Shown one piece after another: positions 9,537 to 17,303 of a stretch of 64,000 nucleotides of DNA; position 1 is the first letter of the stretch, and every line of letters starts with the position of its first letter. The stretch comes from Nocardiopsis terrae. Lineage in GTDB: Bacteria > Actinomycetota > Actinomycetes > Streptosporangiales > Streptosporangiaceae. Under the pieces are notes generated by a model. That model made no database searches and was not told where the DNA came from. It saw only the letters and a list, made by a program, of their open reading frames with translations. The translations under genes and the position numbers were made by a program. The stretch is from assembly GCF_014651695.1 (NCBI RefSeq), contig NZ_BMXJ01000001.1:474944-538943 (forward strand), in the 5' to 3' direction.

Positions 9537-10640
9537 ATGCCCGAAGACCGTCGACGGACCCCGCTGAGCAGCGAGACCGCCCAGCGGGTGGTCGACCTCA
9601 TCGCCCCGACGATCAGCCACAACATCAACGTGATGGACGAGCACGGCACGATCATCGCCTGCCTGGACCCCGCCCGGGTCGGCACCCTGCACCACGGGGC
9701 CCAGCGGGTGATCGCCGAACGCCGCGCCGTGCTCGTGACCGAGCCCGGGCCGGGTACCTCGGACCGGCCCGGCGCCAACGAACCGCTGCTGATCGACGGT
9801 GAACTGCGCGGGGTCGTCGGGGTCACCGGGGAGCCCCGGCAGGTCGAGGACCTCGCCAGGGTCGTCGCGCTGACCGTCCAGCTCCTCATCACCCAGGAAC
9901 ACGAACAGGACGCGGTCAGCAGGCGGCACACCGAGGCCCGGGACCTGATCGCCGCGCTGGGTGCGGGGACGACCCGGCCCGGGGACGCGCGGGACCGGCT
10001 GGCCGCCGCGGGGCTCCGGCCCCCGTGGTCCCTGGCCCTGTGGACGGCGCAGGCGCCCCGGCCCGGCGGCTCGGCCTCCCCTCCCCCTGCGGCGGAGTCC
10101 GCCGCGGCCAGGGTGAACGGCGACGGCGGGCGGCGGGCGGCGGTCCTGCACGGCGCCCTCTGGCTCCTCGGCTCCGGCCGGGTCCCCGGTACGGACGCCC
10201 TGGGCCTGCCCGCAGGATGCCGGCACACCAGCACCCCGGGGACCGAGGACGTGGAAACACTGATGGCCCACGCGGAGGAGTCGCGGGCCCTGTGCCGTTA
10301 TCCGGGGCTGCTCCCCGGTCCCGGGCACCCGGGGCCGTGGTCCCGGGAGGTCGCCGTGGCCGTGGCCCACCTCCCGCGCCGGACCCTCGACCGGATGGCG
10401 GCCCGGACCGCCCCGCTCAGTACGGCCCAGCGACGGACCGTGACCGCGATGGCCTCGTCCGGTTCCATGCGCGAGGCCGCCGACACCGTCTTCGTGCACC
10501 GCAACACCCTGCTCCAGCGCGTGGACCGGATCCGGGCCGTGACCGGGCTGGACATCCGGCGCCCGGACCACCTGACCACGGTGCACATGTGTCTGTACGC
10601 CGAAGCCGCCCTGGGCGTTTCGCACATATCCCCGGGGTGA
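9537..10640 (+). CDS. cdaR: CdaR-type sugar-diacid regulator
   Basis: A 367-residue transcription factor. The first 130 residues match the sugar-diacid recognition domain (LSSETAQRVVDLIAPTISHN, then NVMDEHGTIIACLDPARVGT and GELRGVVGVTGEPRQVEDLA). The C-terminus is the PucR/CdaR-type HTH (EAADTVFVHRNTLLQRVDRI). CdaR proteins activate glycerate, galactarate and glucarate use; the next gene encodes glycerate kinase, which supports the call. The middle is Pro/Gly-rich and less conserved. The ATG at 9537 follows TATCCT by six bases with no Shine-Dalgarno motif, so translation may be leaderless. Confidence 0.85.
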   Translation: MPEDRRRTPLSSETAQRVVDLIAPTISHNINVMDEHGTIIACLDPARVGTLHHGAQRVIAERRAVLVTEPGPGTSDRPGANEPLLIDGELRGVVGVTGEPRQVEDLARVVALTVQLLITQEHEQDAVSRRHTEARDLIAALGAGTTRPGDARDRLAAAGLRPPWSLALWTAQAPRPGGSASPPPAAESAAARVNGDGGRRAAVLHGALWLLGSGRVPGTDALGLPAGCRHTSTPGTEDVETLMAHAEESRALCRYPGLLPGPGHPGPWSREVAVAVAHLPRRTLDRMAARTAPLSTAQRRTVTAMASSGSMREAADTVFVHRNTLLQRVDRIRAVTGLDIRRPDHLTTVHMCLYAEAALGVSHISPG

Positions 10641-10668
10641 AACCGCAGGAAGACTGGGCAGCGCACCG

Positions 10669-10697
10669 TCGAAACGCACCGGGTCGAGTTCTATGCT
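10669..10697 (+). promoter_or_regulatory. Candidate promoter for a leaderless glycerate kinase mRNA
   Basis: TCGAAA (10669-10674) and TATGCT (10692-10697) are 17 bases apart, and the ATG at 10705 begins only seven bases after the second hexamer. This is the usual geometry of leaderless transcripts in actinobacteria and agrees with the lack of a ribosome site there. Confidence 0.4.
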
Positions 10698-10704
10698 CTC
10701 GCCC

Positions 10705-11910
10705 ATGTCCAACGTTTCGCAGGAACACACCGGGGCCTCCGACGGCCCACCGCCCGTCCGCGTCGCGGTGATCCCGGACTCGTTCAAGGGGAGCGCGTCC
10801 GCGGTCGAGGCCGCGGAGGCGATGGCCCGCGGTGTCCGTGAGGCCTACGGCGAGCGGGGGATCCCCGTGTCCGTCCACACCCTGCCGTTCGCCGACGGCG
10901 GCGAGGGCACCCTGGACGCCCTGCTCGGTGCCTGGGGGGCGGAGCCGCTCACGGTGGAGACCACCGACGCCCTCGGCCGCCCGATCCGTGCCCGGTTCGG
11001 GGTGTCCCCCGACGGCCGCACCGGTGTCATCGAGGCCGCCGAGGCCAACGGGCTGCCCGCCGTCGCCGACGTCCCGCTCCAGCCGCGCACCGCGAGCAGT
11101 CGGGGCGTGGGCCCTCTCGTGACCGAACTCCTCGACGCGGGGGTCGAGGAGATCCTGCTGTGCATCGGGGGGTCCGCCTCCACCGACGGCGGCACCGGCG
11201 TGCTGAGCGCGCTCGGTGCGCGCTTCCTCGGCGCCGACGGCACCGAACTCCCCGACGGGGGCGGGCGCCTGCGCGAACTGGCCGCCCTCGACCTCGGAGC
11301 CCTCGACCCGCGCGCCCGCACCGTCCGCTGGCGGGTGGCCTGCGACGTCACCAATCCGCTGGTCGGCCCCGAGGGCGCCGCCGCCGTCTTCGGCCCGCAG
11401 AAGGGCGCGGACCCCGAGGACGTGCGCGTCCTGGACGAGGGGCTGGACAGGCTGGCCGACGTCCTGGCCGAAACCACCGGCGATGACCTGCGGAACGTTC
11501 CCGGCATGGGTGCGGCCGGCGGCATACCCGTCACCCTGACCGCCCTCCTCGGTGCGGAGGTGCTCCCCGGGTCGCGCATGGTGGCCGACGTCCTGGGCGC
11601 AGGGGAGCTCCTGGCCGGGGCCGACCTCGTCCTCACCGGCGAGGGCAGCTTCGACAGCCAGTCCCTGGGCGGGAAGGTCGTCGACGCGGTACGCCGCCTC
11701 ACCCCCGCGCACGTGCCCGTCGTCGTGATCGCCGGAAGCGTGTCGGTCGGCTCCGAGGACCTCCGCCGCTCAGGTGTCACCGCGGCGTTCTCGATCGCCC
11801 GGGGCCCCCGGACCCTGGAGCAGATGCAGGAGGAGGCCGTCCCCGCCATCACCTGGACCGCAGCCAACTGCTGCCGCCTCCTCGCACCGGGGAGGACCGC
11901 GGCGGGCTGA
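10705..11910 (+). CDS. garK: Glycerate 2-kinase (GarK/GlxK family)
   Basis: A 401-residue enzyme that phosphorylates D-glycerate to 2-phosphoglycerate, the last step of glycerate, glyoxylate and sugar-diacid use. It shows the family signatures IPDSFKGSASAVEAAEAMARG near the start (split here as IPDSFKGS and the SAVEAAEAM helix), PFADGGEGTLDAL, LCIGGSASTDGGTGVLSALG, FGPQKGA and LTGEGSFDSQSLGGK. Length and motif order are normal. Two ATGs are in frame (10693, 10705). I prefer 10705 because a TATGCT -10 hexamer lies seven bases before it and would overlap the upstream ATG. It follows cdaR in the same direction by 64 bases, and CdaR probably activates it. Confidence 0.9.
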   Translation: MSNVSQEHTGASDGPPPVRVAVIPDSFKGSASAVEAAEAMARGVREAYGERGIPVSVHTLPFADGGEGTLDALLGAWGAEPLTVETTDALGRPIRARFGVSPDGRTGVIEAAEANGLPAVADVPLQPRTASSRGVGPLVTELLDAGVEEILLCIGGSASTDGGTGVLSALGARFLGADGTELPDGGGRLRELAALDLGALDPRARTVRWRVACDVTNPLVGPEGAAAVFGPQKGADPEDVRVLDEGLDRLADVLAETTGDDLRNVPGMGAAGGIPVTLTALLGAEVLPGSRMVADVLGAGELLAGADLVLTGEGSFDSQSLGGKVVDAVRRLTPAHVPVVVIAGSVSVGSEDLRRSGVTAAFSIARGPRTLEQMQEEAVPAITWTAANCCRLLAPGRTAAG

Positions 11911-11987
11911 AGCACCCCGGACGGGGGCCGGCGTCGGTACCGTGCCCGGCGGACGGGGAGGGCACCGGCGGAGGCCCGGGCCCCGGG

Positions 11988-12968
11988 TCAGGGCCTGCGT
12001 GCGGCCTGGCGGGTCCGGCGGAGGCAGTCGACGGCGTCCCACACGGCGACGGCGATCACCACCGCTGCGAGCGGGGCGGCGGGCGCCGACCAGTCGGCGG
12101 GGACACCGAACACCGCACCGAGCCGTTCGGGGAGGTCGGGGGCGATCAGTTCGTCCCGGAGCAGCAGCCACACGGCCGCGGTCGCCCACGTGGCGCTGGC
12201 GAGCACGTTGACCGCCGCGAGTCGCGGGGTCCAGTGGCCGGTGCGCCAGACCGCGACCAGTACGGCGATCTCGGCCGCGAGCACGCCGACGAGGAGTGCC
12301 TTCCAGGACGGGGCGAGGCCGGGGTCGAGGACCTGGACCTGGGTGGCGGGGTCGGAGACCCCGGCGAACTGCCAGACCAGCACGGCGATCACCAGAGCGA
12401 TGAGGAACACCTGGACGAGGGTCCCCGCCAGGTGGACCTGGCGCCACGGGGCCTCGGCGGGCAGTTGGTCGGTGCGCCAGGCGGTCAGCGGCCGGTCCCG
12501 CTCGGCGGCGGGCCGGGTGCGTTCGACGGTCGCGAACACCAGGGTCACCCAGAAGGCGACGTGCACCGTGACCCCGAGCAGGGCGCCCACCGCCTCCAGC
12601 GCGATGTCACCGAAGCCCCCGGTGCCGGACACGAGGCCCTCCACCAGCACCAGGCCGAGGGCGAGCGGAACCAGGACCGCCAGGAGGGCCCTGAGCATGC
12701 GGACGTACTCGGGGTACAGGGCCGGGCCGACGAGGTGGCCGGGGAGCTCCCCGTACTGGCGGGCGAGGACCTCGGGGTCGCCGAGCTCGGTCAGCGCCTC
12801 CTCCTCGGCCCGGGCCGGGTCCGTCCCGGCCTCCACCTTGGCGTCGACCGTGTCCTGGAGGGATCCGCGCAGTTCACGGGCGATGTCGGGGCCCGTGTCC
12901 GCGCCCAGGTGTCGGGTGACGGACCAGACGTACCGGTCGATCAGCGTGGAATCTTTTCTCTCAACCAT
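11988..12968 (-). CDS. HAAS-domain membrane protein, partner of PadR
   Basis: A 326-residue protein. The N-terminal 80 residues are a soluble helical HAAS/DUF1700-like domain (LIDRYVWSVTRHLGADTGPD, then ALTELGDPEVLARQYGELPG). About six membrane helices follow, beginning with LLAVLVPLALGLVLVEGLVSG. Such proteins are nearly always encoded next to a PadR regulator, as here: the start codon overlaps the PadR stop by 8 bases. The family is thought to sense or relay membrane stress, but its function is not proven. The tail is basic (LRRTRQAARRP). Confidence 0.75.
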   Translation of the reverse strand: MVERKDSTLIDRYVWSVTRHLGADTGPDIARELRGSLQDTVDAKVEAGTDPARAEEEALTELGDPEVLARQYGELPGHLVGPALYPEYVRMLRALLAVLVPLALGLVLVEGLVSGTGGFGDIALEAVGALLGVTVHVAFWVTLVFATVERTRPAAERDRPLTAWRTDQLPAEAPWRQVHLAGTLVQVFLIALVIAVLVWQFAGVSDPATQVQVLDPGLAPSWKALLVGVLAAEIAVLVAVWRTGHWTPRLAAVNVLASATWATAAVWLLLRDELIAPDLPERLGAVFGVPADWSAPAAPLAAVVIAVAVWDAVDCLRRTRQAARRP

Positions 12969-13305
12969 CGGCTTCGCCTTCCGTGAGGGCGCGGATCGAG
13001 CCGTCGAGGGCGCGCCACTCCCCCGTGAGTCCGTCGAGTAGTTCCGTACCGGCGGCGCTGACCCTGTAGAACTTGCGCGGTCTCGCCTCCTCGGTGTTCC
13101 ACTCGCTGGTCAGCAGGCCCTGTTTCTCCAGGCGCCGCAGGAGTGGGTAGAGCGTGTTCCCGTCGACCGAGAACCCGGCGCCGTCCAGCGTCTGGAGCAG
13201 CGCGTAGCCGTAGTGGGGGCGCCGCAGGATGGCCAGACAGGCCAGCACGACGGTGCCGCGCCTCAGTTCCTGGAGGTGTCCGGCCAGGAGCCCGTCTTCC
13301 TTCAT
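12961..13305 (-). CDS. PadR family transcriptional regulator
   Basis: A 114-residue winged-helix repressor with the classic PadR N-terminus: RRGTVVLACLAILRRPHYGY, then FSVDGNTLYPLLRRLEKQGL (recognition helix) and a wing with RKFYRVSAAGTELL. It heads a two-gene operon with the HAAS membrane protein (8-base overlap). PadR proteins usually repress their own operon; the promoter just upstream contains a CACAC-N4-GTGTG inverted repeat over the -10 element, a good operator candidate. The ATG at 13305 is only seven bases from the -10 hexamer, so the mRNA is probably leaderless. Confidence 0.9.
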   Translation of the reverse strand: MKEDGLLAGHLQELRRGTVVLACLAILRRPHYGYALLQTLDGAGFSVDGNTLYPLLRRLEKQGLLTSEWNTEEARPRKFYRVSAAGTELLDGLTGEWRALDGSIRALTEGEADG

Positions 13306-13309
13306 GCCT

Positions 13310-13342
13310 CACACGATAGTGTGCCTCACACACCATAGTCAA
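13310..13342 (-). promoter_or_regulatory. padR promoter with overlapping operator
   Basis: On the minus strand TTGACT (13337-13342) and TATCGT (13313-13318) are 18 bases apart, and the PadR ATG starts seven bases after the -10. The inverted repeat CACAC-N4-GTGTG (13310-13323) covers the -10. The segment GCCTCACAC followed by ATAGT occurs twice in tandem on the plus strand here (from 13307 and 13323), so the repressor may bind two sites. Confidence 0.6.
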
Positions 13343-13466
13343 TGACACACCTTGGCCTGCCGCGCACTCGGGGCCGGAGGCGGGGCGGCCGGAGGCGGGG
13401 CGCGGCCCGGAGCGACCGAGCCGGAGCCCCGACCGGAACCCTCTGGAGCGGCTGCTGTCAGCGCCC

Positions 13467-13997
13467 TCAGCCGCCGGAGGGAACCCCTTCGGCGTTCGCG
13501 GAGGGTGCGTAGAGTTCCGCGACCTCGCCCACGGCGCTCCAGGCGTCCTCGGGGGACCCGCCGTCCGCGGCCAGGGCCAGGGCGTCGAGCATCACGTGCC
13601 AGCCGGTGGCGAACTCGGCGGCGGGTTCGGGGAGGAGTTCGCCGTGCACGAGTACGAGCCGGGTTCCTCCGGGCACCCCCTCCAGCGTCCAGCGGACGGC
13701 TGAATCGGGCACGCCCGGCCAACGCCAGCTGTGCACGAGGACCCCTTCCTGCCCCGGCGGAACGACCTCGCTGACCACGCCGGTGGCGGTGCCCTCGTCA
13801 CCGAAGTCGAAGCTGACCGTGCCCCCGACCCGGGGGTCGATCGCGCAGCCGGGGAGCCACCGCTCCAGCTTCTCGCGCTCCGTGATCCACGACCACACGC
13901 GTTCGGGGGCGTGCGCGAGGACACGCTCGAAGCGGATCCGGAACGCCCCGTCCGGACCGACGCCGAGCGTGCCGCGCAGGGGGTTCGGGTTCGTCAT
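13467..13997 (-). CDS. SRPBCC / AHSA1-type protein
   Basis: A 176-residue START-like protein of the Activator-of-Hsp90-ATPase homologue type: FERVLAHAPERVWSWITERE at the start, LERWLPGCAIDPRVGGTVSF, then VRWTLEGVPGGTRLVLVHG and a C-terminal helix GWHVMLDALALAADG. The fold has a hydrophobic cavity for small ligands; the physiological ligand is unknown. It lies six bases downstream of an ArsR-type repressor, the usual arrangement, so it is probably induced when the repressor leaves the shared operator. Confidence 0.85.
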   Translation of the reverse strand: MTNPNPLRGTLGVGPDGAFRIRFERVLAHAPERVWSWITEREKLERWLPGCAIDPRVGGTVSFDFGDEGTATGVVSEVVPPGQEGVLVHSWRWPGVPDSAVRWTLEGVPGGTRLVLVHGELLPEPAAEFATGWHVMLDALALAADGGSPEDAWSAVGEVAELYAPSANAEGVPSGG

Positions 13998-14003
13998 GGC
14001 TCC

Positions 14004-14315
14004 TCACCTTTCTTCCGGGGGTTCGTTCATCGCCTGTTCCAGTGCGTCGAGCGCCCGGTTCCACCGTCCGCGCTGGACTTCGAGCCAGTCGCCCACCTCG
14101 TCCAGCGCGGCCGGGTCGACCGAGTAGAGCCGCTGACGGCCCTCACTGCGCACCCGCAGCACCCCGGCCTCGACGAGGACCCGTAGGTGCTGCGAGACCG
14201 CGGGGCGGCTGATGTCGAACCCGGCCGCGATCCCGCCGGCGGAGAGCTCTCCCGCCGCGAGGACCTCGACCACGCGCCGACGGTTCGGTTCTCCGATCGC
14301 CTCCATGGCATCCAC
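14004..14315 (-). CDS. ArsR family repressor
   Basis: A 103-residue winged-helix protein: AIGEPNRRRVVEVLAAGELS, then IAAGFDISRPAVSQHLRVLV (recognition helix) and GVLRVRSEGRQRLYSVDPAAL (wing). There is no ELCV-type metal box, so it is the metal-independent type that pairs with AHSA1/SRPBCC genes, as here. The start is GTG 14315 or ATG 14306. A perfect inverted repeat lies eight bases upstream of the GTG, so the gene is probably autorepressed. Confidence 0.85.
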   Translation of the reverse strand: MDAMEAIGEPNRRRVVEVLAAGELSAGGIAAGFDISRPAVSQHLRVLVEAGVLRVRSEGRQRLYSVDPAALDEVGDWLEVQRGRWNRALDALEQAMNEPPEER

Positions 14316-14322
14316 GAAAATA

Positions 14323-14340
14323 TGTAAGCATTCACTTACA
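14323..14340. promoter_or_regulatory. ArsR operator candidate
   Basis: Perfect inverted repeat TGTAAG-cattca-CTTACA, extended by flanking A/T bases, in an AT-rich island immediately upstream of the ArsR start codon. Its place and 18-bp size fit autoregulation by the adjacent repressor. Confidence 0.6.
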
Positions 14341-14470
14341 CATTAGGTCAAGGGGTGCCCCCGCGCCGGAGTAGCCGCAGGGACGCGGGCCAAGGGGGAC
14401 CTGGACGGGTTCGCCTCCCTGCCGTCACGGGGCACGCCCGGGACGACCCGCGCGCACACCGCCGCGTGGG

Positions 14471-14770
14471 TCAGCAGTGGGCCGGGGCCGCGTCCGCCCC
14501 CGTGGCCCCCTCTTCTGCGGGGCCCTCCTCGGTGGTGTCCTCCTCCGTGGCGTCCGGGCGGACACGGCGCGGCAGCCAGATCACGGCCAGGTCCACCGGG
14601 GCCAGCACGGCCGCAGCGAAGCCGTACCCGGCCTGCACCGCGGTGGTGAAGGCGGCGAAGGCGGCGTCCACAAGCTGCTCGCCCCGGTCGGCGGGGAGCC
14701 CTCCGACCACCCCGACCGCTCCGCCGACGCGCTCGGCTACTTCGACCCGGCCTGCCTGGAAGCGGTGCAC
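14471..14770 (-). pseudogene. C-terminal remnant of a DHA2/EmrB-type drug exporter
   Basis: The minus-strand frame reads GLPADRGEQLVDAAFAAFTT, then VQAGYGFAAAVLAPVDLAVI and WLPRRVRP. This matches the last extracytoplasmic loop, the last membrane helix and the basic tail of 14-helix DHA2 exporters (QacA/EmrB type). Everything before it is missing: upstream sequence (14771-14950) shows no transporter similarity. It is therefore a decayed fragment of a gene of about 500 codons. Codon bias is still good, so decay or deletion is fairly recent. The plus-strand frame ending in HLAGEVAWLPVEE at 14809 may be the tail of another broken gene, but I cannot name it. Confidence 0.5.
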
Positions 14771-14965
14771 CTCGCCGGCGAGGTGGCGTGGCTCCCGGTG
14801 GAGGAGTAGGGGCGCGGAACCGGTCGGGGGCGGGGGCGTTGCCCGGGCAGCGGTTGAGTCCGCCCCCGGCCGGGTAGTGCCAGGTGTGTCCGCGCAGGTC
14901 CGGGCGGGTGTTCGCCCCTCGGGGGCCGACGGCGGCCGGGCCTCTCACTACCGGGAGGACGAGCG

Positions 14966-15214
14966 ATGGGCGTCAAACGTGGCCGTAGCGGGCTCCGACA
15001 GGTCCTGGCCGGGATGGATTTCCCCCAGCCCCGGGACGCGGTCGTGACCGCGGCCCTGGAGGCGGGCGCCGACGAGGAGATCGTGAGCGCCCTGCGGTCC
15101 ATCCCGGACGCGGAGTACAACGAGGCCAACGAGATCCTGGGCTCGGTGCCGCTGCCCGAGTACGAACCGGGTTCGCACACGGAGTCGGCACAGGCCCAGG
15201 AACGGGACCAGTAG
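14966..15214 (+). CDS. DUF2795 small protein
   Basis: An 82-residue protein: RQVLAGMDFPQPRDAVVTAA, then GADEEIVSALRSIPDAEYNE. It matches DUF2795, a small helical domain common in actinobacteria with an LxGxxFP motif and a terminal RxLPDxxY motif. Function is unknown. The ATG at 14966 has GGGAGGA 7 bases upstream. The C-terminus is polar and Glu/Gln-rich. It appears monocistronic, convergent with the desaturase. Confidence 0.8.
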   Translation: MGVKRGRSGLRQVLAGMDFPQPRDAVVTAALEAGADEEIVSALRSIPDAEYNEANEILGSVPLPEYEPGSHTESAQAQERDQ

Positions 15215-15259
15215 GCCCGGGAGAGGGCCGGCAGGGCGCCGGGGTCGGCACGGACCGGC

Positions 15260-16297
15260 TCAGGCGGGCTTCCTCGCGCGCAGCGAGGCGCCCGTCCGGT
15301 GCATGTGGGTGAGGGCCTCGACGTGCGAGCGGACGAAGCCCGTCTCGTGGTACGGCACCCCGATCTCCGCGCAGTAGTCGCGCACGATCGGTTGGGCCAA
15401 GGCCAGGTGGGGGCTGGGCATGCTCGGGAACAGGTGGTGCTCGATCTGGTAGTTGAGCCCGCCGAGTGCCAGGTCGGTGAAACCGCCGCCCCGGACGTTG
15501 CGCGAGGTCAGCACCTGCTTGCGGAGGAAGTCGAGCTTCTCGCCCTTCTTCAGCGTCGGCATGCCCTTGTGGTTGGGCGCGAAGATGCAGCCCAGGTAGA
15601 CCCCGAACAGGCCCTGTTGGACCGCGATGAACACGACGGCCGGTAGCGGGTCGAGGACGGTGAAGACCGCCCCGAGGTAGAGCACGAAGTGGGCGGCCAG
15701 GAGCGCGCCCTCCAGGACCCGGTGCTTGGTGGTGGGCTTGAAGAGTGCCCGCACGCTCCCGTAGTGCAGGTTCAACCCCTCCAGCAGGAGGACCGGGTAG
15801 AAGAGGAAGGCCTGGTACTTGCCGAAGAACGCCGGGATCCCCCGTGCGGCCCCGGCCTGGCCCTCGGACCACACGAACAGGTCGGCGTTGACGTCCGGGT
15901 CGTGCTCCTCGTGGTTGGGGTTGGCGTGGTGGCGGGTGTGCTTGTCCTGCCACCAGCCGTATCCCAGGCCGATACCGAGGTTGCCGACCACTCGGCCGAC
16001 GGCCTCGCTGATTCTGCGGCCGTTGAAGATCTGCCGGTGTGCGAGCTCGTGGGAGACCAGTCCCACCTGGCCGAAGGCGGCGGCCATGAAGACGGCGGTG
16101 ACGATCTGCCACCACGAGTTCCCGATGAGGAAGAACGCCACCCACGAACCGACGAAGGCCAGGGCGATGAGGCTCAGGCGTACGGCGAAGTAGATGGGGG
16201 TGCGTTCCATGAGTCCTGCTGCCTGGATCCGCTGGGACAGCCGGGCGAAGTCGCTGCCCCTTCTGGTTCCCAGGGTCTCGGTGGTGTTGTCGGGCAT
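15260..16297 (-). CDS. Membrane fatty-acid desaturase (DesA3-like)
   Basis: A 345-residue di-iron acyl desaturase. The three histidine boxes are present: HELAH (H83-H87), HTRHH (H120-H124) and QIEHHLFP near residue 290. The QxxHH form of the third box marks the front-end/linoleoyl-CoA or stearoyl delta-9 branch typical of actinobacterial DesA3. Membrane helices lie at about 38-60, 65-85 and 190-240. It introduces double bonds into membrane lipid acyl chains and would draw electrons from a separate reductase, which is not nearby. The ATG at 16297 has GGAGGGG 8 bases upstream. It appears monocistronic. Confidence 0.9.
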   Translation of the reverse strand: MPDNTTETLGTRRGSDFARLSQRIQAAGLMERTPIYFAVRLSLIALAFVGSWVAFFLIGNSWWQIVTAVFMAAAFGQVGLVSHELAHRQIFNGRRISEAVGRVVGNLGIGLGYGWWQDKHTRHHANPNHEEHDPDVNADLFVWSEGQAGAARGIPAFFGKYQAFLFYPVLLLEGLNLHYGSVRALFKPTTKHRVLEGALLAAHFVLYLGAVFTVLDPLPAVVFIAVQQGLFGVYLGCIFAPNHKGMPTLKKGEKLDFLRKQVLTSRNVRGGGFTDLALGGLNYQIEHHLFPSMPSPHLALAQPIVRDYCAEIGVPYHETGFVRSHVEALTHMHRTGASLRARKPA

Positions 16298-16544
16298 AAC
16301 TGCTGCCCCTCCCCGAAGTTGGTGGGGCCCCGAATCCGGTGGCACCTATGTCAACGCTAGGTCCGTCCCGGGACGGGGGCCATGGCGTCCGCACGCCGTG
16401 GGATAGGGGTGCCTGCACCCGTGCTTCTCGGCGCCCCCCTGCTTTGCTACCTGCCAGTACCCCGCCCCGCCGACCGCGAAACGCCACCCCTCGGGCAGCC
16501 CGTGGGCCGCCCACAGCCTGCCCGAGTCCCCGGGACCGGCCGGA

Positions 16545-17303
16545 TCAGCGGTAGTAGACGCCGATCCGGGCGCCGCCGACCTCCTCGACCCGCACCTCCA
16601 GGTCGAACACGTCCAGGAGCACCTCGGAGGTCATGATCTCCGCCGGGGTGCCCGAGTACGCGACCCGGCCTTCGCGCATGGCGATGATCCGGTCCGAGTA
16701 GGCCGAGGCGAAGTTGATGTCGTGGATGACGACCACCACCGTCTTCCCGAGGCTGTCCGCGGCCCGGCGGATCTGCCGCATCATCGACACCGCGTGCTTC
16801 ATGTCCAGGTTGTTCAGCGGCTCGTCGAGCAGCACGTAGTCGGTGTCCTGGCACAGCACCATCGCCACGTACGCCCGCTGGCGCTGGCCGCCGGAGAGTT
16901 CGTCGAGGAACCGGCCGGCCAGCGGCACCAGGTCGAGGAAGCCCAGGGCCGCCTCCACCTGGGCGTGGTCCTCCGCTGTCAGCCGCCCCTGCGAGTGCGG
17001 GTAGCGGCCGAACCGGACCAGGTCGCGGACGGTCAGCCGGGTCGTGAACTGGTTCTCCTGGCGCAGGATGGACAGCCGTTTGGCGAACTCCCGGCCCGGG
17101 GCGCGGTCCACGTCCATGCCGTCGACGGTCACCCGGCCGCCGTCGGAGGCGAGCAGTCGCCCGATGATGGTCAGCATCGTCGACTTGCCCGCGCCGTTGG
17201 GCCCGATGATCGACGTCACCCCGCCGCGCTCGATGCGCAGTGACACCCCGTCCAGAACCGTCGAGGACCCGTACGTCTTGGTGAGCTCGGTCAGTTCGAT
17301 CAA
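16545..17303 (-). CDS. Iron-siderophore ABC transporter ATPase
   Basis: A 252-residue ATPase: Walker A GPNGAGKS (about residues 32-39), signature ELSGGQRQRAYVAMVL, Walker B DYVLLDEPLNNLD and switch VVVIHDINFASAYSD. The sequence is closest in style to YclP/CeuD-type ferric-siderophore ATPases. The start is TTG 17303, with GAAAGG seven bases upstream; TTG overlaps the TGA stop of the preceding permease, giving tight coupling. It is the last gene of the four-gene iron uptake operon. Confidence 0.9.
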   Translation of the reverse strand: MIELTELTKTYGSSTVLDGVSLRIERGGVTSIIGPNGAGKSTMLTIIGRLLASDGGRVTVDGMDVDRAPGREFAKRLSILRQENQFTTRLTVRDLVRFGRYPHSQGRLTAEDHAQVEAALGFLDLVPLAGRFLDELSGGQRQRAYVAMVLCQDTDYVLLDEPLNNLDMKHAVSMMRQIRRAADSLGKTVVVVIHDINFASAYSDRIIAMREGRVAYSGTPAEIMTSEVLLDVFDLEVRVEEVGGARIGVYYR

